Of a DNA stretch of 51,999 bases, positions 7,765 through 15,867 are shown one piece after another. The stretch spans positions 1 through 51,999 of the forward strand of contig JAUNMP010000008.1 of the NCBI GenBank assembly GCA_030537465.1, in the 5' to 3' direction. Origin of the DNA: a bacterium. GTDB taxonomy: Bacteria; Verrucomicrobiota; Kiritimatiellia; RFP12; UBA1067. A program made the position numbers and the translations under genes. Each line of letters opens with the position of its first letter. Position 1 is the first letter of the stretch. The notes under the pieces were generated by a model that was not told the origin of the DNA, ran no database searches, and saw only the letters and a list, made by a program, of their open reading frames with translations.

Positions 7765-9654
7765 ATGAAAGAAGCGCAAAACAGTTTTCTGCCGTTGTTC
7801 CTCACAAACTTCTTCGGGGTCGTGAACGACAACTTCCTGAAGACGCTGGCGGGTTTTGTCGTCATTGGATGGATGAAGGACCGGCCGGAGATGCAGTCCG
7901 TGTTCATGGGCCTCACGGCGGGTGCCCTGGTGCTGCCGTACATTCTCTTCTCGCCACTTGCGGACAGGTTGACGGTTCTTCTGGAGAAGAAGCGGATCTT
8001 CCGTCTTGCGAAGTGGGCGGAACTGCCGATCATGGGTGTGGCGATTGCGGGCTTCATGCTCCACTCGCCCGGACTTGTCGTCGCATCGGTCCTGCTGATG
8101 GGTCTCCAGAGTTCGCTCTACTCCCCCGCGAAGTACGCGCTCGTCCGCGACGTGGGCGGCGTGGACCGCATCTCCACGGGCATGGGCGGCATGGAGGGCA
8201 TCACGTTCCTCGCCGTCCTGGGCGGAACCATCGCGGCCTCATTCGCAGCGGACCGTGCCGCTCCGTGGGTACACTATGCCTGCCTCTGCGGGTTCGCGGT
8301 TTGGGGTCTGTTTTTCAGTTACACGATCCATGCGCAAGAGGAGAAGAGCCGCCTAATCCATGCCATTAACCCAATTCGCTACCTTCGACGGACGCACCGA
8401 ATGGTGGCGCGGTATCCCGGACTCAATGCCGTCATCTACACGCTTTCCATCTTCTGGTGGGCGGCGGCCATGCTGCAGATGGGGCTGCTCATCTACGGGA
8501 AGCAGGTTCTGGGCCTTGATTCCACGCATACGGGAATGATTCTCGCTGGCGCGGCAGTCGGTATCGTCGCGGGGCAGGTCATTGCCGGTTTCGTGGATAA
8601 GTGCCATTTTTTGCTTGGGGCGACCCTGCTGACAGGTTGGTTGGCGGCCGCGCTTCTCCTGGTGCTGTTCTTCATCCCCATGGAGACGCTGCCTTTCGCC
8701 ATCTGTATTTCCGTGCTGGCGTTCGATCTGGGTGTATTCAAGCTTCCGTTCGACACGGAGATCCAGAAGGTGGTGAAGGGACCGAAGCTGAACACCATGC
8801 TGGCCTATTTCAACCAGGTGTCGTTTCTCTTCATGCTTTTGTCTTCGGGCTGCTACGCGCTTCTGAGCTGGCTCTGTGGACCACGGGCCTTTCTGCTGCT
8901 GCTGGGGCTGGTGTTCCTGATCGCCCCGTTCATCTTCGTTTTCAATTACAGAAGTGTGCTCTGTGTGACAGGACGTTGGATCTTCCGTCGGCGTTACGAC
9001 ATTGAACTCAGGGGATTCGACTGCCTCAAGCCCGATACGACCTACCTGGTTCTGCCCAACCATCCGGCCATGGTGGATCCGATGCTTGTGACGGCGGAAC
9101 TCTGGCAGACGCCAATCAAGCCGCTGGTGGATGAACTCTTTCTGGATCGCGGTGGCGTTTCCGGTAAGGTTCTGCGGACGCTTGGTGCCGTCCGCGTCCC
9201 TGACTTGCGGAAGCACCGCAGCGAGGCTGGGGCGAAGATCGCGCGTGGACTCACTGGCGTGGTGACGGATGCCCTCGCCGCCGGCAACAACGTCATCTTC
9301 TATCCGGCTGGACACATCTGGACCGAACCGAAGGAGGAGATCGGCACGCGTCAGCTGGCCTACAACGTCTGCCGCGAGCTTCCTCCGAACGTGGAAGTGG
9401 TCTGCGTGCGCACCGAGGGCCTCTGGGGCAGCATCTGGAGCCGGAAGGGCAGATCGGGATCCCCGTCGTTCGGTCCCACGCTCATCAAGTCGGTCCTTCT
9501 CTGGTTGGCTGTGCTGGTCACGTTCCGCCGCCGTAAGGTGACGATGACGTTCGAAAACATGACGGACCGTGTCCGCGACTGGTCTTCGACCCTCACGCGC
9601 CTCGAATTCAACCAAAAGCTCGAAGCCTGGTACAACGACGGCGTGACCGGTTGA
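7765..9654 (+). CDS. LplT-like MFS lysophospholipid transporter fused to a PlsC-type acyltransferase
   Basis: 629 residues. Residues 1 to about 400 form an MFS transporter of the LplT type, starting at SFLPLFLTNFFGVVNDNFLK. The remainder is a glycerophospholipid acyltransferase with the catalytic NHPAMVD (N-H-x4-D) and a later YPAGH block. The likely role is to flip lysophospholipid inward and re-acylate it. The better-known three-domain fusions add a C-terminal acyl-ACP ligase, which is absent here, so acyl donor supply must come from elsewhere. TTAGGAG lies 4 nt before the chosen ATG at 7765; an upstream in-frame start would run through the palindromic repeat. Confidence 0.85.
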   Translation: MKEAQNSFLPLFLTNFFGVVNDNFLKTLAGFVVIGWMKDRPEMQSVFMGLTAGALVLPYILFSPLADRLTVLLEKKRIFRLAKWAELPIMGVAIAGFMLHSPGLVVASVLLMGLQSSLYSPAKYALVRDVGGVDRISTGMGGMEGITFLAVLGGTIAASFAADRAAPWVHYACLCGFAVWGLFFSYTIHAQEEKSRLIHAINPIRYLRRTHRMVARYPGLNAVIYTLSIFWWAAAMLQMGLLIYGKQVLGLDSTHTGMILAGAAVGIVAGQVIAGFVDKCHFLLGATLLTGWLAAALLLVLFFIPMETLPFAICISVLAFDLGVFKLPFDTEIQKVVKGPKLNTMLAYFNQVSFLFMLLSSGCYALLSWLCGPRAFLLLLGLVFLIAPFIFVFNYRSVLCVTGRWIFRRRYDIELRGFDCLKPDTTYLVLPNHPAMVDPMLVTAELWQTPIKPLVDELFLDRGGVSGKVLRTLGAVRVPDLRKHRSEAGAKIARGLTGVVTDALAAGNNVIFYPAGHIWTEPKEEIGTRQLAYNVCRELPPNVEVVCVRTEGLWGSIWSRKGRSGSPSFGPTLIKSVLLWLAVLVTFRRRKVTMTFENMTDRVRDWSSTLTRLEFNQKLEAWYNDGVTG

Positions 9655-10242
9655 TCAGATACGGCCTTCGACCCAGGCGTCGACGAGCCGCCGGGCGATG
9701 GAGATCTTCTTGGGGAGCGAGGGGAGGTTGTCGCGTCCAAACCAACCGCTCTCGATGACCTCCTCGCCATCGGGTGTCGGATCACCGGAGACCCAGTCCG
9801 CCACGAAACCGACCATCAGATTCGAAGGGAACGGCCAGGCCTGCGATCCGAAGTAGCGGATGTGGCTGACCTCGATCGCGGACTCCTCGCGGATTTCGCG
9901 ACGGACGGCCTCCTCGAAGGTCTCGGCGGGATCAAGAAAGCCCGCGACGAGACTCCAATGCGGCAGCTTGTAGTGCGTGTTGCGCTGAAGGAGGATCTTG
10001 TCGCCTTTCTTCACGAGCACAATCACCGCGGGCGTGATCTGCGGGTAGTAGCGTATGCCGCACTTCGGGCAGCACATCGCGCGTTCGCAGGGGTCGGGGT
10101 GTCGTTCGAGCGCGGTACCGCAGCGTCCGCAGAAATTGTTCGTCTCCTGCCAGTAGTTCAGTTCATGGTCGCGTGCGAGCGCCATCCAGTCGCCCAGCGG
10201 CATCTTGTCGAACAGTTCGCGAAGATCCTGGTAGTTTTCCAT
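9655..10242 (-). CDS. nudC: NUDIX hydrolase of the NADH pyrophosphatase (NudC) type
   Basis: 195 residues. A zinc ribbon with cysteines 38, 41, 58 and 61 is followed by a Nudix domain with G-x5-E-x7-REIREE (GFLDPAETFEEAV, then RREIREES) and SQAWPFPSNLM, the NudC-specific SQPWPFPxS block that marks NAD(H) or NAD-capped RNA hydrolysis. The last Nudix-box residue is Ser instead of the usual Gly. The protein lacks the N-terminal domain of longer NudC proteins. It is 6 nt downstream of the ABC permease gene, in the same direction, and abuts the convergent acyltransferase gene without a gap. Confidence 0.9.
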   Translation of the reverse strand: MENYQDLRELFDKMPLGDWMALARDHELNYWQETNNFCGRCGTALERHPDPCERAMCCPKCGIRYYPQITPAVIVLVKKGDKILLQRNTHYKLPHWSLVAGFLDPAETFEEAVRREIREESAIEVSHIRYFGSQAWPFPSNLMVGFVADWVSGDPTPDGEEVIESGWFGRDNLPSLPKKISIARRLVDAWVEGRI

Positions 10243-10248
10243 ATTCGA

Positions 10249-11736
10249 CTACTTCATGGAGGGGAGGACGATGCCGCGGAGAATGATCTTCTGGCAGGCG
10301 AGGAAGACGATCGCGGTGGGGATGGAGACGAGTACGAAGCCCGCCATCACGCACCAGGGCTGTCCTCCCATCTGCTGGCTCATCTGGTACATCCAGACGG
10401 CGAGCGTCCAGTTGGACTCCTCCTGGCAGACGAGGAAGGCCCATTCCCAGGAGTTGTAGGCGGCGATGAAGCTGTTGAGCGCGTTGACCGCGAGGATCGG
10501 CGTGGTCATCGGGAGCGTGATCTTGGTGAAGACGGTCCACTCGGACGCACCGTCAATGGCAGCCGCCTCGTAGAGCTCACGTGGCAGGGCGTCGAAGAAC
10601 CCCTTGAGGATGAAGATGCTCATGCCGCTCGCGACGGTGGGGAGGACGAGCGCGGCGAGGGTGTTGAGGAGACCGAGATCGCGAACGAGCAGGAAGCCGG
10701 GGATGGCCGTCACCGCGGTGGGGAAGGCCATCGTCGCGAGGAGAAAGAGGAGAATCTTCTCCGTGCCGCGCAGGCGGAAGCGTGAGAGCGCATAGGCGGC
10801 GAGCGGATTCACGGTGAGATGGGCGATCACCGAGAACAGCACCAGGAGGATGGTGTTGAAGAAGGCCCGTCCGCGCTGGAAGAGGTACTGCCCGACAAGG
10901 CGGTAGTTGGCGACGCAGCTGCGGAGGAAGTCACGGCGTCCATGCTCGATGAACTGGGTGGCGAGGGCGGCGCGGAGGTCCGCGAGGATTGTTTGATTGT
11001 CTGATTGAGTGATTGAGTGATTGTCTGATTGCCGGTTGCCGCCGAGGAAGGGGAGCGTGCGGCAGACGTAGTCGCCGTCCGCCAGCATCCTCTGTCGATA
11101 GGAATCCTTGAACTTCAGCCACATCTCGTACTTGGGGTCGCCGCGGGGCGGCTTCCAGGACTTGTGCCCGAGCGGGATCTTCGATTCGGCGGTGAAGGAG
11201 ACATCGAAGAAGCTGCGGTAGCGGACGGGCCATGTGCGGTTGATCTCGTCCAGGGAGACCTGCGACTGGACGAACGGCGCGACGTCGCGCGTGTCGTAGG
11301 CGCAGGTCGTGTAGTCGAGATCCCAGTTTTTGATGGTCTCGCGGAATCGTTCAGCCTTGGCTTTCCAATCGAGGCGGACGGTTTCGTTCGTGCGTGCGGG
11401 TTCGAGGTGTCGCCGCGCGAAGGCTTCGACGCCTGCGCGGTCGCGGGCGACGGAGATCCAGCTGCCCCAGGCCTCGGGCGCGTCGGGAAAGACGTCGCGC
11501 GGGAACCGCGGGAAGTAGGTGGCGATGGACCGCATGAAGCGGTCGCCGTCGTCCCAGAACGCGCGGAGGACGGGCTCGTGCCGATTGTAGTCGTAGGGAC
11601 CCGAGACGCTTGCGGACAGCATCACGGTGAACGGGTAGACCATCGTGAGTCCACCCAATGCAAGTAGACCATAGACGATCCCGAGGAAGATCTTCCCCTT
11701 GATCGTCTTTCGTTCACTCGCCAGCAGCACGCCCAC
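10249..11736 (-). CDS. Carbohydrate ABC transporter permease, MalG type, with a large extracytoplasmic insertion
   Basis: 495 residues against about 280 for a usual MalG. One membrane helix near residues 15-38 is followed by about 230 hydrophilic residues. The standard permease module comes next, with the EAA loop EAAAIDGASEWTVFTKITLP that contacts the ATPase. The C-terminus GIVLPSMK is typical of the MalG side. The extra domain probably lies in the periplasm, as the longer first loop of MalF does. An 8-bp tandem array sits in frame within it (residues about 235-250). A GTG start is supported by GAGGAG 8 nt upstream. No partner permease, binding protein or ATPase gene is adjacent. Confidence 0.85.
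   Translation of the reverse strand: MGVLLASERKTIKGKIFLGIVYGLLALGGLTMVYPFTVMLSASVSGPYDYNRHEPVLRAFWDDGDRFMRSIATYFPRFPRDVFPDAPEAWGSWISVARDRAGVEAFARRHLEPARTNETVRLDWKAKAERFRETIKNWDLDYTTCAYDTRDVAPFVQSQVSLDEINRTWPVRYRSFFDVSFTAESKIPLGHKSWKPPRGDPKYEMWLKFKDSYRQRMLADGDYVCRTLPFLGGNRQSDNHSITQSDNQTILADLRAALATQFIEHGRRDFLRSCVANYRLVGQYLFQRGRAFFNTILLVLFSVIAHLTVNPLAAYALSRFRLRGTEKILLFLLATMAFPTAVTAIPGFLLVRDLGLLNTLAALVLPTVASGMSIFILKGFFDALPRELYEAAAIDGASEWTVFTKITLPMTTPILAVNALNSFIAAYNSWEWAFLVCQEESNWTLAVWMYQMSQQMGGQPWCVMAGFVLVSIPTAIVFLACQKIILRGIVLPSMK
10984..11031. repeat. 8-bp tandem array inside the permease gene
   Basis: Six units of form NNNGATTG (GAGGATTG TTTGATTG, then TCTGATTG AGTGATTG, repeated). The 48 bp are in frame and encode a Gln/Ser/Asn/Thr-rich stretch, RQSDNHSITQSDNQT, in the extracytoplasmic insertion. 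Confidence 0.8.
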
Positions 11737-11750
11737 TCAGATTCTCCTCA

Positions 11751-11799
11751 ACTCAACCTTGAACTCGGAACTTGGAACCTGGAACTTGGAACCTGGAAC
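11751..11799. repeat. 7-bp tandem array between alr and the permease gene
   Basis: Seven heptamers with consensus YTGGAAC (ACTCAAC CTTGAAC, TCGGAAC TTGGAAC, CTGGAAC TTGGAAC CTGGAAC). The same heptamer family recurs at 40053-40094. The permease ribosome-binding site and GTG start lie just beyond it on the minus strand. Confidence 0.8.
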
Positions 11800-11803
11800 T
11801 CTC

Positions 11804-12970
11804 CTACACATAGACTCGCTCGACGCGGTTCCCGAACGAACAGATGATCTCATATGCATGGGTGTCCTTGAGGGTGGCCCAGTCGTCTGGCGTGACCTGG
11901 AACTTTCCGGAGCGGCCGAGACAGACGACTTCGTCGCCGGGTGTGACGTCGGGCACACGCGAGACGTCGACGGTGGTGTAGTCCATCGAGATGCGTCCGA
12001 TCACGGGGCACGGTACGCCCTTGATGAGCACGTGACCGCGGTTCGTCAGGGCGAGGGGGAGTCCGTCGGCGTAGCCGGCGGAGATTGTCGCCACGCGCGT
12101 GGACTTGTTGAGGCACCAGGTGCGTCCATAGCCGAGCGTCGTGCCGGCGGGGAGTTCGCGCACCTGGGCGACGCGCGTCTTGAGCGTGAGGACGGAATCC
12201 ACCTTCAGGACGCGCTTGCCGTTCGGATCGAAGGAACCATGCAGGTTGATGCCGGTTCGGACCTGCGTGAAGGGCGGCCGCGCGGCGCGCGGGAAGTTGT
12301 TGATCGCGTCGGAGGCGGCGATGTGCACGACTTTGAACGTGATGCCGCTCTTGGCGACGTCCTTCAAAATGGCCTCGAAGAGGTCGATCTGGTCCTCGGT
12401 GAAAGTGTTTGACGGGTCATACGCCATCGGGCAGTGCGAGAAGATGCCCTCGCAGTCGAGGTTTGAGAGCCGCTTCACCTCGCGGATGACGCGGGGGGCG
12501 TCCTTGGCGAGGATGCCCAGGCGCCCCATGCCCGTGTCCAGCTTGAAATGGACTTTCGCCGTCGTCTTGAGCTTCTTCGCAGCGGCGTTGATCAGCTTGG
12601 CCGTGGGGACGTCGATGACCGGCAGCGTCACGCCCGCCTCGACCATCGGCGCGATCTCGTCGGGAAGAATGGACGAGAGGATCTGGATGGGCTTTCTGGA
12701 ATGTTTGAATGTTTGAATGTTTGAATGTGCGGCTGTCGGCTGGGAGAGAAGTTCCGCCAACTGGAGGGCCTCGAAGGGCTCTGCCACGCCGAAGCCGGCG
12801 CAGTCGGTCGAGGCGAGAGCGGCGGCGTAGGGTTCCACGCCGAGGCCGTAGGCGTTGGCCTTCATCACGCAGAGCACCTTGGCGGGCTTCACCGCCGCGG
12901 CGATCCGTGCATAGTTCTTCCTGAGTTTGCCGAGGTCGACCTCGACCCACACACGACGTTTCAATGGCAT
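11804..12970 (-). CDS. alr: Alanine racemase with an in-frame repeat insertion
   Basis: 388 residues. A PLP enzyme converting L- to D-alanine for peptidoglycan. Lys37 in VMKANAYGLG is the PLP-binding lysine; HFKLDTGMGRLG, SAGYADG (second catalytic base) and GRISMDYTTVDV are all present. Between AEPFEALQLAELL and the strand IQILSSILPDE, where homologues have only a few residues, about 16-18 extra residues (SQPTAAHSNIQTFKHSRKP) are encoded by four CATTCAAA octamers. The site is on the barrel surface, so activity is probably kept. It lies upstream of the permease and nudC genes on the same strand. Confidence 0.94.
   Translation of the reverse strand: MPLKRRVWVEVDLGKLRKNYARIAAAVKPAKVLCVMKANAYGLGVEPYAAALASTDCAGFGVAEPFEALQLAELLSQPTAAHSNIQTFKHSRKPIQILSSILPDEIAPMVEAGVTLPVIDVPTAKLINAAAKKLKTTAKVHFKLDTGMGRLGILAKDAPRVIREVKRLSNLDCEGIFSHCPMAYDPSNTFTEDQIDLFEAILKDVAKSGITFKVVHIAASDAINNFPRAARPPFTQVRTGINLHGSFDPNGKRVLKVDSVLTLKTRVAQVRELPAGTTLGYGRTWCLNKSTRVATISAGYADGLPLALTNRGHVLIKGVPCPVIGRISMDYTTVDVSRVPDVTPGDEVVCLGRSGKFQVTPDDWATLKDTHAYEIICSFGNRVERVYV
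12699..12730. repeat. 8-bp tandem array inside alr
   Basis: Four GAATGTTT units on the plus strand (CATTCAAA on the coding strand), the last ending GAATGTGC. They encode HSNIQTFKHS in alanine racemase. Confidence 0.85.
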
Positions 12971-13105
12971 TTTTCGAGCTTTCGATTGGACGGGAAGAGT
13001 CAGAACTTCCCACCATTATTCAATGAGGTATGGGATAGTTTATCGGATTCCCGCTGGACTGTAAAGCGGCAGATGACCCAGAGGCTCCAGGCTCGCCACC
13101 TCGAT

Positions 13106-14326
13106 TTAGATTGTTTCGGTCGATCGGGGATTGAGCAGGAATTCCGTCACGGACAATTGCCGGATGCCGTCGTGGTTGACGGGAGGGACGTTGTCGAGAG
13201 TCAGGAGAAATTTGGGGTGTTGGTCACGAATTGCCTTGAGCGGAGCGAGTTCACGGGCCAGGGTTGCGGGGTCTTGGACTGTAAGAGCGACTTGAAAGTA
13301 CAGTGGACGAGCGCTGTCAATGACAACGAAATCAACTTCTTTGGGTCCCAGGACTCCGACAAAGACATCTTGATAGCGCCGCTTCAATTCCAGGAAGACG
13401 ACGTTTTCGAGAATATGTCCTTGATCATCGCGTTTGTCTCCGAGAAGGATGCGGCGGAGTCCTGTGTCGGCGATGTAGTACTTGGCATTGGACTTCAGGT
13501 AGTCTTTGCCTTTGATGTCATAGCGACTGACTTTGAAGACGAGAAAGGTTTCGCAAAGTGCCGCGAGAAAGTTGTCGAGCGTGGCGTGAGGAACGGAGAG
13601 TCCGTCCGCTTTGAACGTTCCGACAATGCGATTGACGGACTGGATGTTGCCGATATTGTCGAAGATGAATCTTGTCAGTCGCTCAAGAGTTGCGGTTTCG
13701 CGGAATCCTTTGCGAGCGGCAACATCTTTATAGACAATTGTCGAAAGAATGCCAGAAAGGTAGTCCTTGAAGGCACGCGATCCTTTTTCAAGTTGAGCGG
13801 CAAAGGGGAATCCGCCATAACGCAGATAGTCCAGGATAAGGTCGCCGGCCGGTTGGTCCGGGAAAAGAGGACGATATTCAGCGAAAGAAAGGGGATGAAC
13901 CTGGATTTCGACATATCGGCCCGTCAGGTAGGTCGCCAGCTCACCCGAGAGGAACTTTGAATTGGAGCCGGTAATGTAGACGTCACAGTCTTTTTTGCAG
14001 AAAAGGCCATCCACGAGCTTCTCAAATTCAGGAACGAGCTGGACTTCGTCCAAAAAGACATAGCTGCGGTGCGAAAGATTCATTCTCCCGCGGATGTAAG
14101 TCCAGGCCTCGCAATAGGAGGAAAACTCTCCCAAGTCGGGATCTTCAAAGTCAATCGTGACAATCTGCGAAGGTGCTATGCCTTGATGGAGAAGATGTTC
14201 GCGGAAAAGCTCAAAAAGTGTCGTCTTCCCGCAACGACGAATCCCGGTGACAACCTTGATGATGTCCTTGTCCTGCCATTCGGACAGCCAGTCAATGAAG
14301 TACGGTCTCTGAATTTTTGCAATCAT
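13106..14326 (-). CDS. AAA-family ATPase with DUF4143 C-terminal domain
   Basis: About 406 residues. An N-terminal P-loop (GIRRCGKTT at residues 28-36), a Walker B in YVFLDEVQ and the sensor block YITGSNSKFLSGEL are followed by the DUF4143 region with YIADTGLRRILLG and a C-terminal PD-(D/E)XK-like segment, ENVVFLELKRR...KEVDFVV. These ATPases are common in accessory regions of gut and anaerobic bacteria; their function is unknown. The ATG at 14326 matches the family start. No Shine-Dalgarno is seen, and a TATCAT element lies about 40 nt upstream. It stands at the edge of the repeat-rich island. Confidence 0.88.
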   Translation of the reverse strand: MIAKIQRPYFIDWLSEWQDKDIIKVVTGIRRCGKTTLFELFREHLLHQGIAPSQIVTIDFEDPDLGEFSSYCEAWTYIRGRMNLSHRSYVFLDEVQLVPEFEKLVDGLFCKKDCDVYITGSNSKFLSGELATYLTGRYVEIQVHPLSFAEYRPLFPDQPAGDLILDYLRYGGFPFAAQLEKGSRAFKDYLSGILSTIVYKDVAARKGFRETATLERLTRFIFDNIGNIQSVNRIVGTFKADGLSVPHATLDNFLAALCETFLVFKVSRYDIKGKDYLKSNAKYYIADTGLRRILLGDKRDDQGHILENVVFLELKRRYQDVFVGVLGPKEVDFVVIDSARPLYFQVALTVQDPATLARELAPLKAIRDQHPKFLLTLDNVPPVNHDGIRQLSVTEFLLNPRSTETI

Positions 14327-14449
14327 ACTGAAAGAAGGTCTCGCGTTTGTTTGGTTTTTGCAAGTATGATAGCGAAAGATCGTCGTGAAGTCAAGGATGA
14401 GAAGTAAGCCTATTGCTCCGGCAATGAAATGTCGTGAGCGGTCAAAACC

Positions 14450-14541
14450 GGTAGGGCGCGGACTCCGGCCGCGCCGCAACGCCAAACCAACGAATTTACG
14501 TTGTAAAATCGTTGCGGATCGCCCGGAGTGCGATCCCTACC
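14450..14541. repeat. Head-to-head pair of a 32-bp hairpin repeat
   Basis: Arms 14450-14481 and 14510-14541 are inverted copies with 26 of 32 positions identical. Each reads GGTAGGG, five bases, ACTCCGG, five bases, CCGCAACG. The five-base blocks pair within each arm (CGCGG/CCGCG on the left, ATCGC/GCGAT on the right copy), so four of the six differences are compensatory. The rest of 14327-14809 (483 nt between genes) holds only this element and the left direct repeat. Confidence 0.85.
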
Positions 14542-14581
14542 AAACTGTGTCTTGTCATATTTCATCGCCGCATCTATAAAA

Positions 14582-14824
14582 TCGGCAGTTCCACGGCGAA
14601 GGCATCTCGCGGAGGCGCGGAGGTTCGATGGATTTTCTGATGGAATCGGGATTTATGCATTGGATGTCAGAAAGGATGTCCTTCACCAATTGGGTGAAGG
14701 CTGATTTTCATGAAACATCCCGCATAACTCTCAAATTCTCCGCGCCTCCGCGTCTCCGCGAGAGATATCGGCTCGGCGCGGGGAGTTCGCGTTACGGCAA
14801 CTGCTTTTTCTAGGGTAACTTCTT
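14582..14824 (+). repeat. Long direct repeat, copy 1 (left end of island)
   Basis: A 243-bp segment nearly identical to 24264-24586. Its core has inverted GC-rich ends: TCTCGCGGAGGCGCGGAG at about 14605-14622, and CTCCGCGCCTCCGCG continuing to CGAGAG at 14738-14764. It therefore resembles a MITE or REP-type non-autonomous element. A 61-codon open frame inside is not considered a gene. Homology ends at 14824, so the last 12 nt or so of the neighbouring minus-strand gene lie in the repeat. Confidence 0.85.
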
Positions 14825-15067
14825 ATACGAGGAATCACCCTGAGCGACCTCTTGTCTATAAAGTTCACACAGTTCAGCAGGACCGAACCACCAGTATTTG
14901 GTCGATTCATTCTGCAACATGGCGTATGTCTTTGACCGATAGAAATCCGTCATGATCTTAACAGGGTCTTCTCCGGAGCGCTTGGAAAGCAAATCCGCCA
15001 CCAATGCAATTTTCGACGGAAGTATCGTCCTGAGGTTATCTTGTGTAAATGTCTCCTTGAGTTTCAT
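14810..15067 (-). CDS. Small protein, third gene of a DUF3791/DUF3990 cassette
   Basis: 85 residues, largely helical, with a conserved-looking C-terminal block TKYWWFGPAELCELY. It overlaps the DUF3990 gene by 4 bp (ATGA), so it is translationally coupled. I recognise no characterised family; similar small proteins accompany DUF3990 genes. An antitoxin or accessory role is a guess. Its final codons and stop (KKLP) fall inside the direct repeat. Confidence 0.75.
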   Translation of the reverse strand: MKLKETFTQDNLRTILPSKIALVADLLSKRSGEDPVKIMTDFYRSKTYAMLQNESTKYWWFGPAELCELYRQEVAQGDSSYKKLP

Positions 15068-15564
15068 CGCGGCACCTCCACCGTTGTCAAATAATGTAAT
15101 CCCTGTAAAGCTTTCTCGGTATGGAATAGAACTTGATCTGAAAGACGATACGCCTTCATTCTTTTCATGGCTTCTTCCTCGTCGATGAATCCGCCCTCGT
15201 ACATATTCAGGACGGTGTAAACACGGTCATTCGCCACAGGCCCGATGACGATATCAAAGCCATGCTCAACGTTACCTTGCAGCCGATTTACGGCAATGAA
15301 GTTCAACCATTCAGACGAAACACCATCATACTTCTTGACGTTCAAACCGGCAGATGCCATAAACGCTTCGTCAAAATCGTATGCCGTCACAAATCCAATG
15401 TCTACGGCAGGATTGCGCCCAAGTCGGATTCGCACCCACCTTGAAGCCTGCTCAAAATCAGTTGTGGTATAGAACCCCGTACCAAAATCCAAAGGACGGT
15501 AGAGATCATGAGGCATTATGCGCGGCACCTCGACCCGATCCAATGAACCGTGAAACAACCTCAT
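15064..15564 (-). CDS. DUF3990 family protein, ADP-ribosyltransferase-like
   Basis: 166 residues. It starts MRLFHGSLDRV, then has DFGTGFYTTTDFEQASRW and, near the end, LFHTEKALQGL. The spaced H-G-S, G-x-G-F-Y-x-T and late Q/E-containing block match DUF3990, whose pattern recalls the H-Y-E type of ADP-ribosyltransferase folds. NAD-dependent modification is therefore possible but unproven. It is the middle gene of three with 4-bp overlaps on both sides, a layout typical of toxin-antitoxin or other dosage-coupled modules. Confidence 0.82.
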   Translation of the reverse strand: MRLFHGSLDRVEVPRIMPHDLYRPLDFGTGFYTTTDFEQASRWVRIRLGRNPAVDIGFVTAYDFDEAFMASAGLNVKKYDGVSSEWLNFIAVNRLQGNVEHGFDIVIGPVANDRVYTVLNMYEGGFIDEEEAMKRMKAYRLSDQVLFHTEKALQGLHYLTTVEVPR

Positions 15565-15779
15565 GCGGACACACCCCTTATCCTCAGGAACTCCTCAAGG
15601 TCTGAAACAAGCCAACGTTCGCCCTGCGTGTGAAGAACATCATAGCCGGAATCAAGGTAGTCTATGGCACCGCAAGATTGGAAGACAGCAGCGACCTTAT
15701 CGCCTGAAAGCCTTTTGGCCTTGGCGAACATCTCAATGCAGAACGAGACAAACTCTGCAACTTTCGACCTCTCTGACAT
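15561..15779 (-). CDS. DUF3791 family small protein
   Basis: 72 residues matching DUF3791 (EFVSFCIEMFAKAKRLSG...YDVLHTQGERWLVSDLEEFL). This family is the usual upstream neighbour of DUF3990, and its stop overlaps the DUF3990 start by 4 bp. AAGGATG precedes the ATG, and a TATAAT box lies about 30 nt upstream. It is the first gene of the cassette and possibly its antitoxin or regulator, by position only. Confidence 0.85.
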   Translation of the reverse strand: MSERSKVAEFVSFCIEMFAKAKRLSGDKVAAVFQSCGAIDYLDSGYDVLHTQGERWLVSDLEEFLRIRGVSA

Positions 15780-15805
15780 ACATCATCCTTTTGTTGACAG
15801 CGATC

Positions 15806-15811
15806 ATTATA
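15806..15811 (-). promoter_or_regulatory. -10 element of the DUF3791/DUF3990 operon
   Basis: TATAAT on the minus strand, about 26 nt upstream of the first ATG, leaving room for the Shine-Dalgarno sequence. No good -35 is seen. Confidence 0.5.
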
Positions 15812-15867
15812 CTATTTTCCATGCAGGAATTCAGCACCCAGTGCAAGTTTCACGTTAGGGCGAGGAT

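Noticed and set aside
8353..9615. A 420-codon open frame on the minus strand opposite the LplT-PlsC gene (and similar long antisense frames at 5900-6922, 31103-32680, 32677-34041, 41645-43489 and 44851-46353)
   Set aside because: All lie opposite clear genes in GC-rich DNA, have low-complexity Arg/His/Glu-rich translations and show no recognisable family.
14628..14813. A 61-codon frame repeated identically at the end of a frame at 24114-24575
   Set aside because: It is the translation of the 243-bp repeat, with no ribosome site; the identity is at DNA level and the inverted ends explain it.
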